The notes under the pieces are model-generated. The model was not told the DNA's origin. It made no database searches and saw only the letters and a list, made by a program, of their open reading frames with translations. Below are positions 8,899 through 17,399 of a stretch of 35,415 bases of DNA, piece by piece (position 1 is the stretch's first letter; the number at the start of each line of letters is the position of its first letter). A program made the position numbers and the translations under genes. The DNA lies in assembly GCA_023254845.1 (NCBI GenBank), contig JALRKE010000004.1, positions 1 through 35,415 on the forward strand. Reading direction: 5' to 3'. This DNA comes from Candidatus Nanopelagicaceae bacterium (GTDB taxonomy: Bacteria > Actinomycetota > Actinomycetes > Nanopelagicales > Nanopelagicaceae).

Positions 8899-8904
8899 AG
8901 TCTA
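8899..8904 (-). promoter_or_regulatory. Candidate -10 (TAGACT) for the MFS gene
   Basis: On the minus strand TAGACT ends 7 nt before ATG 8891. No SD is seen. It shares the 32-bp divergent region with the rightward TAGATT box at 8913-8918. Confidence 0.45.
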
Positions 8905-8912
8905 CTTGTGAT

Positions 8913-8918
8913 TAGATT
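8913..8918 (+). promoter_or_regulatory. Candidate -10 (TAGATT) for the inositol monophosphatase gene
   Basis: TAGATT ends 5 nt before ATG 8924, with no SD between. It probably drives a leaderless or near-leaderless transcript. Confidence 0.45.
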
Positions 8919-8923
8919 CCACT

Positions 8924-9715
8924 ATGACTATTAATCAGCAACTCCTTAATTTGGCTGAAGAGATAGCGAAAAAAGCTGGCGATATGTTGATGAAACGACC
9001 CTCAAATTTTGAACTTGATCAGAAGAGTGGCGTTCTCGATTTCGCTACCCAGATGGATCACGAGAGCGAGAAGTTGATTGTTGGCGCGATTCTTAGCGCG
9101 CGACCAGATGATGGAATTATTGGTGAAGAGGGTGCAAATCGAAGTGGGACAAGTGGTTACACATGGGTGATTGATCCAATTGATGGAACCGTTAACTATC
9201 TATATGGAATTCCGGGCTGGTGTATCAGCATCGCGATTAAAGATGCGGCTGGGGGTTTAATCGGAGTGGTTCACGCCCCTTCGATTCAAATGACTTGGAC
9301 AGCCATTCGAGGATCCGGGGCTTTCTGTAACGGTGCGCCAATTAAAAGTAACCAACAAGTCCCGTTAAATCGCGCACTTATCGCTACCGGATTTGCCTAC
9401 GATATTGATCGTCGTAAACCTCAAGCAGACTTTATCCGCGAACTGCTACCCAAGATTCGCGATATAAGAAGAATTGGCGCATGTGCAGTCGATATCTGCA
9501 TGGTCGCATCCGGATCTATTGATGCGCATTTCGAAGCCGGAGTAAATGAGTGGGATTACGCGGCTGCGGGTTTGATTGCTGAGGAATCGGGCGCGCAATT
9601 TAAATACATCAAGGGAATCTGGAATGGGGAGAAGTACTTCGTCTTAGCCGCAGGTTCTGGGCTATTTGAGGCCCTTGCCCAAGAGCTCGCCCCTCACGGA
9701 TTTGACCTTCGATAA
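8924..9715 (+). CDS. Inositol monophosphatase family protein
   Basis: Li-sensitive, Mg-dependent phosphatase superfamily (SuhB/ImpA-like), 263 residues, the usual length. Metal ligands are visible: E68-E69 in GEEG, D84 and D87 in the WVIDPIDGTVNY motif, and D211 in NEWDYAAAG. The likely reaction is dephosphorylation of inositol 1-phosphate or a related sugar phosphate. Histidinol phosphatase and fructose-1,6-bisphosphatase activities occur in the same fold in actinobacteria and cannot be excluded. It stands alone between the MFS gene and rplS. Confidence 0.88.
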   Translation: MTINQQLLNLAEEIAKKAGDMLMKRPSNFELDQKSGVLDFATQMDHESEKLIVGAILSARPDDGIIGEEGANRSGTSGYTWVIDPIDGTVNYLYGIPGWCISIAIKDAAGGLIGVVHAPSIQMTWTAIRGSGAFCNGAPIKSNQQVPLNRALIATGFAYDIDRRKPQADFIRELLPKIRDIRRIGACAVDICMVASGSIDAHFEAGVNEWDYAAAGLIAEESGAQFKYIKGIWNGEKYFVLAAGSGLFEALAQELAPHGFDLR

Positions 9716-9751
9716 CTCCAAAGTTGTAGCGTAAATAGGCCCGGATTTAAC

Positions 9752-9784
9752 AGCGGCCGGCTCTTATGGCAGGATACGGCGGCT
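9752..9784 (+). promoter_or_regulatory. Possible hairpin in the rplS leader
   Basis: AGCGGCCG (9752-9759) can pair with CGGCGGCT (9777-9784) with one mismatch around a 17-nt loop. It lies 33 nt upstream of the rplS ATG and before its AAGGA Shine-Dalgarno site (9806-9810). A TAGCGT hexamer at 9727-9732 could be the -10, which would place this hairpin in the mRNA leader. Function is speculative; ribosomal-protein leaders often carry autoregulatory structures. Confidence 0.25.
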
Positions 9785-9817
9785 AGCAAAGAACAACCAC
9801 TATCTAAGGATTCAATT

Positions 9818-10345
9818 ATGAACGTGCTTGATGCGGTAGATGCCGCCTCCCTCCGTAAGGACATCCCTAACTTCCGCCCCGGCGATGAGTTAAAGGTTCA
9901 CGTCCGCGTTATCGAAGGTAACAAGAGTCGCGTTCAGGTCTTCCAAGGTCTTGTGATTTCACGTCGTGGCTCCGGTATCCGAGAGACATTCACCGTCCGC
10001 AAGATCTCCTATGGTGTTGGCGTCGAGCGCGTCTTTCCAGTTCATGCACCGGTCATTGAAAAAATTGAATTAGTTCGCAAAGGCGAGGTTCGTCGTGCGA
10101 AGCTTTATTACCTCCGCGATCTTCGCGGCAAGGCTGCCAAGATTCGCGAGCGACGTGGTGGCGAAGAGCTAGAAGCGATTTATGCTGAGGCCGCGCCAGT
10201 TGTTGAGGCTCCAGTTGTAGATACTCCAGTCGCGGAGACAGAAGTTGCTGAGGCTCCAGTTATAGATACTCCAGTTGTTGAGGCTCCAGCCGCCGAAGCT
10301 GAAGTTCAAGTTTCTGAAGAGTCTTCAGAGAAGCCACAAGCTTAA
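9818..10345 (+). CDS. rplS: 50S ribosomal protein L19 with an Ala/Val/Pro/Glu-rich C-terminal extension
   Basis: Large-subunit protein at the 30S-50S interface. The L19 domain occupies residues 1 to about 113 ([73 protein letters not shown]). Typical L19 is about 115 residues; this one has 175. The extra 60 residues are built from imperfect repeats such as [11 protein letters not shown] and [11 protein letters not shown] and end in an acidic serine-rich tail. A 29-bp direct repeat encodes part of the extension (10202-10230 and 10247-10275). SD AAGGA lies 7 nt before the ATG. lepB starts 3 nt after the stop. Confidence 0.95.
   Translation: MNVLDAVDAASLRKDIPNFRPGDELKVHVRVIEGNKSRVQVFQGLVISRRGSGIRETFTVRKISYGVGVERVFPVHAPVIEKIELVRKGEVRRAKLYYLRDLRGKAAKIRERRGGEELEAIYAEAAPVVEAPVVDTPVAETEVAEAPVIDTPVVEAPAAEAEVQVSEESSEKPQA
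10202..10275 (+). repeat. Imperfect 29-bp direct repeat inside the rplS 3' end
   Basis: The unit at 10202-10230 (GTTGAGGCTCCAGTTGTAGA and 9 more bases) recurs at 10247-10275 with two substitutions, and a partial third copy begins at 10277. It encodes the EAPVxDTPV repeats of the L19 tail. Tandem duplication and slippage are a plausible origin. Confidence 0.7.
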
Positions 10346-10348
10346 GGA

Positions 10349-11023
10349 ATGTCTCCTCGCGGAAAGGGTTCCGCACTTCGGGAACTGCCGATACTTCTAG
10401 TCTCGGCGCTCATTCTCTCGATGATTGTGAAAACTTTCTTCGTTCAATTCTTCTATATCCCGTCGGGCTCCATGGAGAACACGCTCTTAGTTAACGATCG
10501 AGTTGGCGTAAATAAATTCGGCGCGCTTTTTAGTGATATCAAGCGAGGCGAAGTCGTGGTCTTTAGAGATCCGGCTGATTGGCTTAGCGTGCCCACTAAT
10601 GAAGAAACTGGCATAAAGAAAGTCGCTAAGGATGCGCTGGTCTTCGTTGGAGTGCTTCCTGATCCGGCTAAGCAGTATTTGATCAAGCGAGTAATTGGAG
10701 TTGGTGGCGATCGAGTCGTCTGCTGTAACGCCAGCGATCAGATTGAGGTAAATGGAACTCCCATCACGGAGCCCTACATCTATCCCGGCGATAAACCCTC
10801 AGATAGCGAGTTTGATGTGACTGTGCCGAAAGGTTTCATCTGGGTAATGGGTGATCATCGTGGCGCTAGCGCAGACTCAAGATTTCACACCCAAGATCCC
10901 AATAAAGGAATGGTTCCGTTAGATAAGGTCACAGGTAGAGCGCTCTTTGTTATCTGGCCGCTATCTAACCTTGGAATTCTTGAAGTTGGTAAGGATTTGT
11001 CGAAGATTCCCGTATCGGGATGA
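10349..11023 (+). CDS. lepB: Signal peptidase I
   Basis: Membrane serine peptidase that removes signal peptides from Sec and Tat substrates. 224 residues. One N-terminal membrane anchor spans about residues 12-32 (ELPILLVSALILSMIVKTFF). The catalytic Ser41 is in IPSGSMENTL and the general-base Lys113 is in LIKRVIGVGGD. The late GDHRGASADSR block is conserved. Its ATG follows rplS by 3 nt, and its stop overlaps the rnhB start in an ATGA arrangement, so rplS-lepB-rnhB are translationally coupled. Confidence 0.95.
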   Translation: MSPRGKGSALRELPILLVSALILSMIVKTFFVQFFYIPSGSMENTLLVNDRVGVNKFGALFSDIKRGEVVVFRDPADWLSVPTNEETGIKKVAKDALVFVGVLPDPAKQYLIKRVIGVGGDRVVCCNASDQIEVNGTPITEPYIYPGDKPSDSEFDVTVPKGFIWVMGDHRGASADSRFHTQDPNKGMVPLDKVTGRALFVIWPLSNLGILEVGKDLSKIPVSG

Positions 11024-11619
11024 TTGAGCGAAAACTTCTCGATTCCGGCATTAAGGCAATTGCTGGAGTGGATGAAGCTGGTCGTGGAGCGTGCGCTGGG
11101 CCACTCGTTATTGCAGCTCTCATTCTTAAGAACCCTAACGATCCATCTTTGCGGCAAGTTAAAGACTCGAAGCGACTCTCGTCAATCCAGCGAGAGAACC
11201 TATACGAGTTAATACTTGATCAAGTGAGCGCGCATGCAATCATCGAAATCTCACCTGAGGAGATAGATACGAGGGGAGTTCATAAATCAAATATCGAAGG
11301 GATGCGCCGAGCAGTAAATGCGCTAGGCGTGACCCCGGACTATGTACTTACCGATGGTTACGAAATTCCAGGTATCCCTTATCCAAATCTCGCGGTCTGG
11401 AAAGGTGATCAGGTCGCTCTAACTATCTCGGCGGCTTCGATAATCGCCAAGGTATACAGAGATAGTTTGATGGTTGAACTAGATCGTAAGTATCCAGGTT
11501 ATGGCCTAGCCGAACATAAGGGTTACGTCACCAAGATCCATAGTGGCGCGATGAAGAAGCTTGGGATTACGCCAATTCACCGTAAGAGTTATGCAAATGT
11601 GGCCAAGCTAATCAAGTAA
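11020..11619 (+). CDS. rnhB: Ribonuclease HII
   Basis: Cleaves the RNA strand of RNA-DNA hybrids and single ribonucleotides in DNA. 199 residues, normal length. The active-site DEDD set begins with D18 and E19 in AGVDEAGRGACAGPL. VLTDGYEIP supplies the next aspartate and AKVYRDSLM the last. Start ATG overlaps the lepB stop by 4 bp. The order rplS-lepB-rnhB-yraN-yifB-dprA is a conserved actinobacterial block. Confidence 0.95.
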   Translation: MIERKLLDSGIKAIAGVDEAGRGACAGPLVIAALILKNPNDPSLRQVKDSKRLSSIQRENLYELILDQVSAHAIIEISPEEIDTRGVHKSNIEGMRRAVNALGVTPDYVLTDGYEIPGIPYPNLAVWKGDQVALTISAASIIAKVYRDSLMVELDRKYPGYGLAEHKGYVTKIHSGAMKKLGITPIHRKSYANVAKLIK

Positions 11620-11663
11620 TCCACAGATCTAATTATTTTTCACCAACGCTACTTCGGCCTGCG

Positions 11664-11669
11664 TACCTT
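11664..11669 (+). promoter_or_regulatory. Candidate -10 (TACCTT) for leaderless yraN
   Basis: TACCTT ends 6 nt before the GTG start at 11676, in the 56-nt gap after rnhB. No Shine-Dalgarno is visible. It suggests an internal promoter for yraN-yifB-dprA-era. Confidence 0.5.
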
Positions 11670-11675
11670 CGCGCC

Positions 11676-12044
11676 GTGGCAAAGAATCCAATTGCAGCAA
11701 AGCTGGGCGAAGTCGGTGAAGAGTTTGTAGCGAACACTCTTACAGCAAAAGGAATGCGACTTCTGGATCGGAATTGGCGGATCAGAGAAGGGGAGATTGA
11801 CCTAGTTGTAGAGGATCGAGAAGGAACAATCATCTTTGTTGAGGTGAAGACTCGTTCCAGCGCCTCACATGGTGACCCACTCGAATCCATCAATAATGAG
11901 AAAGCATTTCGAATCCAGCGCCTAGCCCTTGCCTGGCTCGCTACCCATCAAAGGCTTGGTAGTCGATATCGGATTGATGTTGCAGGAATCCTCGTAGCGC
12001 GCTCGGGCGAATTCTTGTTGGACTATCGCGAGGGAGTTTTATGA
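11676..12044 (+). CDS. YraN/UPF0102 family nuclease-fold protein
   Basis: Small restriction-endonuclease-like fold protein of 122 residues. The conserved blocks are LGEVGEEFVANTL, GMRLLDRNWR, REGEIDLVVED and IIFVEVKTRSS. The E..D..EVK arrangement matches a PD-(D/E)xK-type core. Exact function in the cell is not established; the link to yifB (ComM-like) and dprA suggests DNA uptake or processing. GTG start at 11676 fits the spacing to a TACCTT -10. The stop overlaps the yifB ATG by 4 bp. Confidence 0.88.
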   Translation: MAKNPIAAKLGEVGEEFVANTLTAKGMRLLDRNWRIREGEIDLVVEDREGTIIFVEVKTRSSASHGDPLESINNEKAFRIQRLALAWLATHQRLGSRYRIDVAGILVARSGEFLLDYREGVL

Positions 12045-13558
12045 CACTCGCCCGCACGACTTCGATAAACCTTCTTGGGCTAAAGGGCGAACCAATAGAG
12101 ATTGAAGTGGATGTCTCTAATGGTCTTCCAGCTTATTCATTACTAGGTCTTCCGGATGCGACTCTAAGTGAATCTCGGGATCGAATTAGAGCTGCGATTT
12201 TAAATAGCGGTAGAAATTGGCCCAATAGAAAAGTCACTGTTTCGCTCTCACCAGCATGGCTTCCGAAGAGTGGCTCAGCCTTTGATCTCCCCATCGCACT
12301 TTCAATACTTACTGCATCAGGCCAACTAAGAGAGAGCGATCTATCAAAAGCCTTCTTTCTCGGAGAACTTTCGTTAGAGGGAAATTTGCGGCCCGTTCGG
12401 GGAGTGCTTCCGACTCTAATTGCAGCTAGAGATCTAGGTATAAAGAGAGTGATTGTTCCAAGAGAGAATTTTCAAGAAGCTGGACTATTGAAGGATTTAG
12501 AGGTTCTGGCATTTTCAAATTTATCGCATGTAATTAGCTATTTAGAGAGTGGAGTTCGTGCTGAGAATCCAACGCTCATTGAATTACCTAAAGAGGTCGC
12601 AAAGCATGACATGTCCGAAGTGGCTGGCCATGTAGAGAATAAAGTTGCGCTTGAGATTGCTGCAGCTGGTGGCCATAACTTATTGATGATTGGTGCACCT
12701 GGTTCTGGTAAGACCATGTTGGCCGAGCGATTTTCAACAATCTTGCCACCCCTTGATGAGGATGAAGCGATTGAAGTGAGTGGCATTCACTCCATTGCAG
12801 GAACTCTTAAGGATAGAAATGTACTTAGTACCGAACCACCATTTATCGCTCCGCATCATTCCACGACTATCCCGGCGTTAGTTGGGGGCGGAAGTAACAC
12901 GATAAAGCCAGGCGCATGTTCGCTTGCGCATAGAGGAGTGCTTTTCATCGACGAGGCTCCGGAGTGCGATAGCGGGATACTGGATGCGCTACGCCAGCCG
13001 ATGGAATCTGGCTCAGTAACTATTTCTCGCTCCGCCTTAACTGCTTCTTTTCCAGCTCGATTCATACTCTTACTTGCCGCAAATCCATGTCCATGTGGGC
13101 GATTTGCTGGTCGTGGACGTAGTTGTCAATGCACGTCACTACAGGTGAGAAGGTATTTAGCGAAACTCTCTGGCCCGCTTCTGGATCGAGTAGATATCCG
13201 CCTACGGGTTGAAAGCCCAACTCGAGTTGAGTTATCAACTTCTAACGCCGAGCGGAGCGAATCCATTCGAATCCGAGTGATGAGAGCGCGAGCGATTGCT
13301 GCTGAAAGATTTGCTCCAGAGTCATTTAAATTGAACTCCCAGATTCCGCCAAGTTTGCTCCGAGAGAGATATCGCCCTAGTAAAGATGGAATGGCCTTAT
13401 TGCACGCTCTCTTGGATAAAGAAGAATTGAGCGCACGAGGATTTCATCGCACTATCCGGCTTAGTTGGAGTATCGCCGACATGAGCGGTGTAGATACTCC
13501 GGGAAAGTATGAAGTGGAGCGGGCGCTACTTTTGAGAAGTGGAATACCAGGCGAATGA
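12041..13558 (+). CDS. YifB family Mg-chelatase-like AAA ATPase (ComM-like)
   Basis: 505-residue ATPase. An N-terminal Lon-protease-S5-like domain (about 1-170; VEVDVSNGLPAYSLLGLPDA-like, residues 22-41) precedes the AAA core. Walker A is GAPGSGKT (218-225) and Walker B is LFIDEAPE near residue 300. NPCPCG and C.C motifs follow, as in the Mg-chelatase subgroup. ComM relatives act as branch-migration helicases in natural transformation, which fits the neighbour dprA. Tight 4-bp overlaps with yraN and dprA show one operon. Confidence 0.92.
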   Translation: MTLARTTSINLLGLKGEPIEIEVDVSNGLPAYSLLGLPDATLSESRDRIRAAILNSGRNWPNRKVTVSLSPAWLPKSGSAFDLPIALSILTASGQLRESDLSKAFFLGELSLEGNLRPVRGVLPTLIAARDLGIKRVIVPRENFQEAGLLKDLEVLAFSNLSHVISYLESGVRAENPTLIELPKEVAKHDMSEVAGHVENKVALEIAAAGGHNLLMIGAPGSGKTMLAERFSTILPPLDEDEAIEVSGIHSIAGTLKDRNVLSTEPPFIAPHHSTTIPALVGGGSNTIKPGACSLAHRGVLFIDEAPECDSGILDALRQPMESGSVTISRSALTASFPARFILLLAANPCPCGRFAGRGRSCQCTSLQVRRYLAKLSGPLLDRVDIRLRVESPTRVELSTSNAERSESIRIRVMRARAIAAERFAPESFKLNSQIPPSLLRERYRPSKDGMALLHALLDKEELSARGFHRTIRLSWSIADMSGVDTPGKYEVERALLLRSGIPGE

Positions 13559-14433
13559 ATTTGGCTCTACTTAGACTCTTTTTTGCAACAGATCCGGGCG
13601 ATAAGTTCTGGGCGGCTGAAGTATCCGAAAGAGGCGCCGAAGAAGTTATTGAGCGGATTGAATCTGCTTGTTATGTATCTTCGAAACGTTCTTTCGAAAG
13701 AGTTCGCCAGCGACTACAAGAGCGAAGCTCCGCATCACTCGAAGATGAGGTCGGTAAATCTGGCGGTGAATTTGTAACTCGAGGCGATAAGAAATGGCCG
13801 CACGCACTTGATGACCTACTATCACCGCCGCTTGGGATCATCATCAAGGGATCTCCTCCTAAATGCGACTCAGTATCCCTAGTGGGTACTAGAAATCCAA
13901 CGCAATACGGTGCACGAATCGCAAGTGAGTTCTCATCGGGGTTTGTAGATCGCGGCATTGAGATTATTAGTGGTGGCGCATATGGGATTGATACTCACGC
14001 CCATAGAGGTGCGATTGCTGCAGAAGGAAGAACCACCGCCGTCCTTGCCTCAGGAATCTCAGTTAGATACCCAGCTGGTAACGAGCGACTCTTCGAAGAG
14101 ATTCTTGCTAATGGATCCCTCATTTCAGAGGTTATGCCTAATGAGAAGGCGCGACCTGAAAGATTCTTAACAAGAAATCGTCTAATCGCAGCTTTATCAA
14201 GGGCCACAATTGTCATCGAGGCAGCTTTTAGGAGTGGCTCACTTCGCACTGCGCATGATGCATCGGAATTAATGAAGGTGGTTCTCGCTGTCCCTGGCCC
14301 AATAACTTCACCAACCAGCGATGGATGTCATCGTTTAATTGGGGAGCGATGTGCCGAAATCGTCACATCAGTCTCAGATGCAATGGAGTTCTTGCCTCAG
14401 AGTGCATGTACCCTATGCATTGATGACGCATAA
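13555..14433 (+). CDS. dprA: DNA-processing protein DprA
   Basis: Loads RecA on incoming single-stranded DNA. The Rossmann-like core contains SLVGTRNPTQYG, SGGAYGIDTHAHRGAI, TTAVLASG, RYPAGNERLFEEI, SEVMPNEK and FLTRNRLIAALS, ending with VLAVPGPI. The 292 residues are near the family norm, with a shortened winged-helix tail. Start ATG overlaps the yifB stop (ATGA). YraN, YifB and DprA together suggest transformation or recombination capacity, though no uptake pilus genes are in the window. Confidence 0.94.
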   Translation: MNLALLRLFFATDPGDKFWAAEVSERGAEEVIERIESACYVSSKRSFERVRQRLQERSSASLEDEVGKSGGEFVTRGDKKWPHALDDLLSPPLGIIIKGSPPKCDSVSLVGTRNPTQYGARIASEFSSGFVDRGIEIISGGAYGIDTHAHRGAIAAEGRTTAVLASGISVRYPAGNERLFEEILANGSLISEVMPNEKARPERFLTRNRLIAALSRATIVIEAAFRSGSLRTAHDASELMKVVLAVPGPITSPTSDGCHRLIGERCAEIVTSVSDAMEFLPQSACTLCIDDA

Positions 14434-15334
14434 ATCTGCATTTGTATCAATTGTAGGTAGACCCAATACCGGTAAATCAACTCTTATAAATGCAATGGTG
14501 GGGGAGAAGGTTGCGATTACTTCGCATCATCCAAACACGACCCGCGGCGCAATAAGAGGCATAATTACTGAGCCTGATTTTCAGTTAGTTTTGGTTGACA
14601 CCCCAGGTCTTCATAAGCCCAAAACCACGCTAGGTTCAGCGCTTAATCAAGTCGTAAGTGAAAGTATTGGCGACGTTGACATCATTATTCAATGTATTCC
14701 GGCGATTGAAGCAGTTGGCGATGGCGACCTTTATATCGCCAAACAAATCGGCGCATCTAAGAGTACGATCAAGATTTGCGTTGTGACGATGATTGATATG
14801 GGTAAAGAGAATGAGTTGCCGCAACAGCTAATTGCCGCCTCGGAGTTGGCGAAACGCGCTGGCTTCTCCTGGGACGAGATAGTCCCAGTATCTGCCTTTA
14901 CTGATACCCAGATCGGGCTGCTGATAAAGCTATTAGCGAAGCATGCAAAAGTGGGACCGGCCTTCTATCCAGCCGAGATGAGATCCGATCAAGAGCTAGA
15001 ACTGACCATCTCGGAGTTGATTCGCGAGGCAGTCATCTCCGAACTCTTTGAAGAAGTTCCCCATTCGATTGCAGTCGTAATCGATGATCTATCAAGGCGA
15101 GAAGAGAAAGAGCTTATTGATATTCACGCGTCGATAATTGTTGAGCGAGATAGCCAAAAGGGCATCATTATTGGTGCAAAAGGAACGCACCTAAAAGACA
15201 TCGGAATTCGTGCCCGTAAAGAGATTGAGAAGAAATTGAATTCGAGGGTGTTTCTAGCGCTTCACGTGAAAGTTATTCCAAATTGGCAGAGTGACCCCAA
15301 AGCGCTCTCTAAATTGGGGCTGCTAAATAACTAA
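14423..15334 (+). CDS. era: GTPase Era
   Basis: Ribosome-assembly GTPase acting on 16S rRNA/30S. From ATG 14423 it has 303 residues. G1 is GRPNTGKS (12-19), G3 is DTPG (59-62) and G5 is SA (157-158). G4 reads TMID (122-125) instead of NKxD; actinobacteria often have TKxD, so the Lys to Met change is the unusual part. The C-terminal KH domain has GIIIGAKG (247-254). A longer reading from 14339 overlaps dprA and lacks family similarity, so I rejected it. The chosen start overlaps dprA by 11 bp. Era following dprA is an unusual position. Confidence 0.94.
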   Translation: MTHKSAFVSIVGRPNTGKSTLINAMVGEKVAITSHHPNTTRGAIRGIITEPDFQLVLVDTPGLHKPKTTLGSALNQVVSESIGDVDIIIQCIPAIEAVGDGDLYIAKQIGASKSTIKICVVTMIDMGKENELPQQLIAASELAKRAGFSWDEIVPVSAFTDTQIGLLIKLLAKHAKVGPAFYPAEMRSDQELELTISELIREAVISELFEEVPHSIAVVIDDLSRREEKELIDIHASIIVERDSQKGIIIGAKGTHLKDIGIRARKEIEKKLNSRVFLALHVKVIPNWQSDPKALSKLGLLNN

Positions 15335-16209
15335 GCAGGAATTGGCTGCGTTGAAGGCCTTCGGCTCGCAAAGTAAGAACCGATAAGAACGAGCGGCAGA
15401 CCAATCAATATCGCAAGTGTTATTGGCTCGCTCAAGATAATAATTCCCAGGACTACGGCGACAGCGGTATTTGGATAAACCACTAGAGATGCTCGCGCAG
15501 GTCCAATTTCAGCAAGCACAAGGAAGAAGATCCAGAAAGCCATTCCGCTACATAAGATGCCCAGACCTAGCGTTGCAAGAGTCACATCAAGTGATGGCAT
15601 AGATTCCGGTCTACTCATTAGAGCAAAGGGGGCAAAAATTACTGATGAAATTGTCATCGCAATTCCATTAATCGCAAGCCCAGAGACTCCGGGAGCTTTT
15701 CTTGTAATCATATTTACTGCCCAGGCGTAAGAGACTGAAGCAATTAAAACTTGGGCAAGGGCTGCGAAGTTTCCAAAATCAGAGATGCTCTCTATTCCAA
15801 CAATTAAAGAGATACCAATTAAGCCAATAACTATTCCAATGATTCGGATACGGTGCGCGGCGGTTGAGTCACCGGTCTGGTGCGCAAAGAGAGTTGCCCA
15901 GATTGGCACTGTGGCAACTAGTAGTGCAACTACACCTGAGGAGAGATCTCGTTGTGAACTAGTTATTAACGACCAAGGAATCACCATCTCCAATACGGCG
16001 TAGAGCAATATGTAACGCCAATAAGGGAGTGCTTGCTTTAGAGAGCCTTCTCGCATTGCCAATGGGATCAAAAGGGTTGCGCCAATCAATAAACGCGAGA
16101 AAACTATCATCGGAGTAGAGAGTTCCTCGACGGCAACCTTCATGAAGAGATATGGGATTCCCCAGAGAAGACCGACCAGGCTGAAGAGGAGCCAGCCTTT
16201 ACGTGACAT
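15331..16209 (-). CDS. EamA/DMT family transporter
   Basis: 292 residues with about ten hydrophobic helices in two EamA repeats, beginning LLFSLVGLLWGIPYLFMK. The conserved late block SEPITLAILIGLPLVLIGSYF is near the C terminus. Members export metabolites or amino acids; the substrate cannot be read here. ATG 16209 overlaps the glgA stop as TAATG, so it is translationally coupled to glgA. The stop interlocks with that of era (4-bp overlap). Confidence 0.85.
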   Translation of the reverse strand: MSRKGWLLFSLVGLLWGIPYLFMKVAVEELSTPMIVFSRLLIGATLLIPLAMREGSLKQALPYWRYILLYAVLEMVIPWSLITSSQRDLSSGVVALLVATVPIWATLFAHQTGDSTAAHRIRIIGIVIGLIGISLIVGIESISDFGNFAALAQVLIASVSYAWAVNMITRKAPGVSGLAINGIAMTISSVIFAPFALMSRPESMPSLDVTLATLGLGILCSGMAFWIFFLVLAEIGPARASLVVYPNTAVAVVLGIIILSEPITLAILIGLPLVLIGSYFASRRPSTQPIPA

Positions 16210-17399
16210 TAAATAAGACTCCGATACAAATTGATTGTTTGATTCGCAACCTTATCCCATCCAAAGAAATCCATGGCACGTTTACGACCAGCAACCCCCA
16301 TTCTTGTCGCGAGAGGTTCGTCACTCAACACATGAAGAATTGATTCAGAAAGTTTCTTTTCAAACAACTTCAAATCCGAACTAAATTCAACAAGTAGACC
16401 GGTTTCATTAGCGGAAACAACTTCAGGAATACCACCAACAGCGCTAGCAACTACAGCAGTCTCACATGCCATCGCCTCTAAATTAACTATTCCGAGAGGT
16501 TCATAGACGGAGGGACAGACAAATACTCGTGCGAAAGTTAGTAACGCGACTAGCTCATCATGGGGAAGCATTTCTTTAATCCAGATTACGTTGCCACGAT
16601 CTTGGCGCAATTCATTTATCAGCGATTCAACCTCAGCACCGATTTGGGGTTCATCGGGGCTTCCGGCAGCAAGGACCAACGAATACTCCTTGGGTATTGA
16701 TTTCCAGGACCGTAAGAGATGTGCGAGGCCTTTCTGCCGAGTAATCCTTCCGACAAAGAGGGCATACGGAGTTGTAACGCCATGCTTATCTAGTATTGAT
16801 GAATGAAATGTGGGCTTGAACTTATTGGTATCAATTCCATTTCGAATTGTCACTATCTTTTTAGGATCAACTTGAGGATATGACTTGATTACATCATCTC
16901 GCATTCCATCACTAACAGCGATGATGGAATTGGCGTTCTCGTAGGCTAGTTGTTCAACCCAAGAAGAGATTACATAGCCGCCACCTAATTGCTCAGCTTT
17001 CCAAGGTCGAAGTGGTTCAAGTGAGTGAGCGGTGACTACATGAGGAATCTTGTAAATCTTGCTCGCCAGATATCCAGCAAAGTTGGCGTACCAAGTATGT
17101 GAGTGCACCAGGTCAGCGTTCTTAATCTTCAACGCCATATCCATGTCAATCAATAGCGTTTGAAGGGCAGGATTGATCTCAGTAAATGGTGGCTTCAATT
17201 CATATCCAGTCGCATCTATCCGCGGCGCTCCGAAGCAATGAACCTGGGTGTTGACTTGGAGAGTCTCCTTGAGCGCGTCAACCAAATTCCTCGCGTGGAC
17301 TCCAGCTCCACCATAGATATGTGGTGGCCATTCTCTAGTCAAGAGCGCTACCGAAAGTGACTTCCCGCTATTCACTAAGCAAGAGTATCGTTCACTCAT
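16209..17399 (-). CDS. glgA: Actinobacterial-type glycogen synthase / maltose-1-phosphate synthase (GT4)
   Basis: Glycosyltransferase of the GT4 type seen in mycobacteria and corynebacteria. Conserved parts are [18 protein letters not shown] at the N terminus, a [11 protein letters not shown]-like segment, [16 protein letters not shown], and the donor-site [19 protein letters not shown]. The mycobacterial homologue uses ADP-glucose to make alpha-maltose 1-phosphate (GlgM activity), so the name glgA may be historical. Two starts are possible: ATG 17399, whose start overlaps that of glgC, and GTG 17375. I favour GTG 17375: TACTCT lies exactly 6 nt upstream, and the SVALLTREW strand follows a short leader. 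About 388-396 residues. Confidence 0.9.
   Translation of the reverse strand: MSERYSCLVNSGKSLSVALLTREWPPHIYGGAGVHARNLVDALKETLQVNTQVHCFGAPRIDATGYELKPPFTEINPALQTLLIDMDMALKIKNADLVHSHTWYANFAGYLASKIYKIPHVVTAHSLEPLRPWKAEQLGGGYVISSWVEQLAYENANSIIAVSDGMRDDVIKSYPQVDPKKIVTIRNGIDTNKFKPTFHSSILDKHGVTTPYALFVGRITRQKGLAHLLRSWKSIPKEYSLVLAAGSPDEPQIGAEVESLINELRQDRGNVIWIKEMLPHDELVALLTFARVFVCPSVYEPLGIVNLEAMACETAVVASAVGGIPEVVSANETGLLVEFSSDLKLFEKKLSESILHVLSDEPLATRMGVAGRKRAMDFFGWDKVANQTINLYRSLI
17382..17391. promoter_or_regulatory. Bidirectional -10 dyad for glgA and glgC
   Basis: The 10-mer AGAGTATCGT reads TATCGT rightward (17386-17391) and TACTCT leftward (17387-17382), sharing the central TA. TATCGT ends exactly 6 nt before the glgC ATG and TACTCT exactly 6 nt before the glgA GTG at 17375. 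This is a compact divergent promoter giving two leaderless transcripts from one opening region. Confidence 0.6.

Noticed and set aside
14339-14422. Upstream extension of Era
   Set aside because: These codons lie in the dprA 3' end and show no Era-family similarity; ATG 14423 starts just before the first beta strand and G1.
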